From: a virus
IMG/VR virus record: IMGVR_UViG_3300025010_000245
Coordinates: 1 to 21,764 of that record
Strand: one strand, 5' to 3'
DNA length: 21,764 bases
Shown: one piece after another, positions 19,967 to 21,764 of the stretch
Layout of the letters: each line of letters begins with the position of its first letter
How positions within the stretch are numbered: position 1 is the stretch's first letter
Program-made: the position numbers and the translations under genes
The notes under the pieces: generated by a model
What the model was told of the DNA's origin: nothing
What the model saw: the letters and a program-made list of their open reading frames with translations, nothing else
Database searches by the model: none

Positions 19967-21355
19967 TTAATCGAGATAAGCTCTATCAGCCTCAGCCGTT
20001 AATGTAATGGATATACCCTTGCTTCTAGAAATTGTACCTGTGGCTACAACTGGTTTAGCACTTCCGGCATTACCGGCTACAACAACAATAGGTGCGTCGT
20101 CGCCATTGCTTCCAGTGCCTCGTTGCACATTTCCGTCGTAATCATAAGAAAACCCAATAGACGCAGCGGATATTGCCCCGGTAATCGGAACGCTGTCGTT
20201 ATCATTAACTGTAATGGCGTCGGCGGTTCCGTAATCATAACCCAAATTGCTACCTGCGTCATCGTTGGCAAAATACATGCGATAATAGCCGGTTCCACCA
20301 GCAGTTAAAGCTGTGTTGAAATTCAATGTTCCGGCTGCGGCATAAGGATAATAAACCTCATTACCAACAGAAGAACCATAGGGCAGGAAGTATACGCGGT
20401 TTAAATCTGCCGCAATAACGCCTTCAATAAATACTCCGGCTGTGGTATAAAGGGTGTCACCAACAAAATAACATAATTGATTGGCTGTTTGTCCCGTTAC
20501 GCTTCCCACGCCATCATCTATGTCTCCGGCTTGTCGGAGATTATATTGCATCTTGGTATAAATTTCTTCCAGAGTAGCATTAGCAACGGTATTATCTATA
20601 ATGGTTCTGAAGTTATATGATTGGCTACCAACCTGTTTGCTCTGATTGACACCAAAATATTCAAGATCAATGCTTGAATACGGCGCACCAGACATGGCGA
20701 CGTCGTCATCTGTAATTTTCAGATCTGCACCAACGGAAATAGGCAGAGAAACTTTAAATGCGCCAGTACCGGACTCACCAACATCGCCTAATACGGCGTC
20801 ATCATAGGTATAATTTGCTTCACGGCAGAATAATTTAAAATAAGACCTGTTATCAAAGTCGCCGTTTGTGGCGTCGCCATAAACCTGTATGCCCTCATTT
20901 GGTGCATCTGTAAATGTAAAATCATAAGCAGTACCGCCGGAGTCGCGCTGATAATAAAATTGTGCCCCCGCAGGAAAACCAGACGCTAAACCAACCAAAC
21001 CCACATACTGTCTATTCAATACGCCGACGTTAGAATATTCACTCCAACCAGCATCTCGAATCATTTGCCTCGTTGTATCGCCTGCGGGTTTCCATCCGTT
21101 GTAACTGCCACCAGGATCTTGACCGAAAATATATTGGCCAGAACGAGCGTCGAGAACATTCATGGGGAATGGATATGGCTGATAAGCAGCAGTTGTCCAC
21201 AAATCCACAAATTTTGCCCAAATAGCGTTACCTGTTACGCCGTCTTTTGCCGTAAGATTTCCGGCTTCAAGCAATGTAAATGTTTTTGCTCCAAAATCAA
21301 AAGTTATCTCAGTACCAACAACGAGATCATCAGGATCTATAATCTTATATCCCAT
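19967..21355 (-). CDS. Large phage surface/structural protein sharing a module with its neighbour
   Basis: The protein is 462 residues, Gly/Asp/Tyr-rich and beta-prone, with no membrane helix or enzymatic motif. Residues 15-90 hold EITFDFGAKTFTLLEAG, AIWAKFVDLWTT at 44-55 and NGWKPAGD from 86, which parallel the N-terminal module of the 221-aa protein. The middle part (DFDNRSYFKLFCREANYTYDDAVL and following) is typical of long virion proteins of uncertain location. It ends ITLTAEADRAYLD, very like the end of the next gene upstream (SQVIDRAYLE). The ribosome site GGAGG lies five bases before the ATG at 21353-21355. A fibre, baseplate or capsid-appended protein is inferred. Confidence 0.72.
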   Translation of the reverse strand: MGYKIIDPDDLVVGTEITFDFGAKTFTLLEAGNLTAKDGVTGNAIWAKFVDLWTTAAYQPYPFPMNVLDARSGQYIFGQDPGGSYNGWKPAGDTTRQMIRDAGWSEYSNVGVLNRQYVGLVGLASGFPAGAQFYYQRDSGGTAYDFTFTDAPNEGIQVYGDATNGDFDNRSYFKLFCREANYTYDDAVLGDVGESGTGAFKVSLPISVGADLKITDDDVAMSGAPYSSIDLEYFGVNQSKQVGSQSYNFRTIIDNTVANATLEEIYTKMQYNLRQAGDIDDGVGSVTGQTANQLCYFVGDTLYTTAGVFIEGVIAADLNRVYFLPYGSSVGNEVYYPYAAAGTLNFNTALTAGGTGYYRMYFANDDAGSNLGYDYGTADAITVNDNDSVPITGAISAASIGFSYDYDGNVQRGTGSNGDDAPIVVVAGNAGSAKPVVATGTISRSKGISITLTAEADRAYLD

Positions 21356-21367
21356 AAACGCCTCCTT

Positions 21368-21764
21368 CTATTCCAAATACGCTCTGTCAATTACCTGGCT
21401 GACAGGCAAGGAACTGTTAGTTGCACCAAGGACATATCCTCTAACATATAAAGGCACATATCCTATTTTAAATATTCCTACATCTATGCTTTCACCAGCA
21501 CTTGTATAATTGTAATTATAAGTTGTTCCAGAATTCTGTTGTACATTAATACGCTCTACTTCTGTACCGGCATTTAGAATAGAAATATCGGAGCCGTCTT
21601 TTAGTCCTGAAAGAGTAAGAGTAATTGAAGAAACAACGCTTGTACTTGCACCGCTGCCATTACGATATGAGACCACACCTATGTTTCCACTTGCATTAAG
21701 AGTAACTTGACCGCCGGAATTATTATAAATAACTTCGTTTCCGGTTGAACCATTGGAACCCGCA
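21368..21764 (-). CDS. Gly/Ser-rich structural (fibre-like) protein, C-terminal part
   Basis: The frame is open to the right edge of the window without a stop, so the true start lies beyond it; the internal GTG near 21676 is not the start. The visible 131 residues begin with GSNGSTGNEVIYNN-type repeats (Gly/Asn/Ser-rich, beta-prone), continue through SITLTLSGLKDGSDISIL, and end with a compact domain GYVPLYVRGYVLG...LPVSQVIDRAYLE. Such make-up is common at the C-terminus of phage fibre or appendage proteins. It lies 12 bases before the 462-aa gene and belongs to the same transcription unit. Confidence 0.75.
   Translation of the reverse strand, partial: AGSNGSTGNEVIYNNSGGQVTLNASGNIGVVSYRNGSGASTSVVSSITLTLSGLKDGSDISILNAGTEVERINVQQNSGTTYNYNYTSAGESIDVGIFKIGYVPLYVRGYVLGATNSSLPVSQVIDRAYLE

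Overview
The window is a structural and packaging segment of a tailed double-stranded DNA phage (Caudoviricetes) or a prophage of that kind. Every gene I accept lies on the minus strand, so transcription runs from high to low coordinates. The DNA is AT-leaning and uses strong AGGAGG-type ribosome sites. Starts include GTG and TTG, the genetic code is standard, and two promoters match the housekeeping sigma-70/sigma-A consensus. The host cannot be named from this; a Gram-positive or similar strong-Shine-Dalgarno bacterium fits. No tail sheath gene is seen between the connector genes and the candidate tail tube gene, which leans towards a siphovirus, although the tail module is cut off by the left edge.

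Layout in transcription order. (1) 21764-18662: virion surface, fibre or baseplate-type proteins: a partial gene, a 462-aa protein, a 221-aa protein, two tiny coupled ORFs and an Ig-like 106-aa protein. (2) 18638-18514: a long hairpin directly followed by a tRNA-Thr(UGU) gene with an unusual C33. (3) 18442-15660: a probable small terminase overlapping the large terminase by one base. (4) 15656-14357: a self-standing promoter, a structured leader and an EDxHD/Vsr-like homing endonuclease. (5) 14337-8102: portal, a 110-aa protein, a ferritin with a complete ferroxidase site, a 65-aa protein, a head protease/scaffold fusion, a decoration-type protein and the major capsid protein. (6) 8086-6886: hairpin, a second self-standing promoter, a second structured leader and an HNH homing endonuclease. 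(7) 6840-2953: a coiled-coil protein, neck adaptor, head-closure protein with Ig domain, candidate tail terminator and an unknown conserved-looking protein. (8) 2901-1: candidate tail tube, a hairpin, a holin-like membrane protein, a membrane-anchored coiled-coil protein, a candidate tail assembly chaperone with a possible -1 frameshift into a zinc-ribbon ORF, and a partial gene at the edge.

The main discovery candidate is a pair of matching cassettes. The two endonuclease genes have unrelated nuclease domains. Each nevertheless has its own TTGACA-17-TAATAT promoter, a leader of about 105 nt that starts with a closing stem and holds two inner hairpins, and a hairpin loop complementary both to the gene's own Shine-Dalgarno sequence and to a decoy copy of it just upstream. 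The loop and its targets change together between the two copies. Both proteins also start with three tandem zinc-knuckle modules of about 62-65 residues. This looks like one mobile design (promoter, translational switch RNA and DNA-binding array) carrying interchangeable nucleases. The second surprise is an apparently active-site-complete ferritin inside the head gene cluster.
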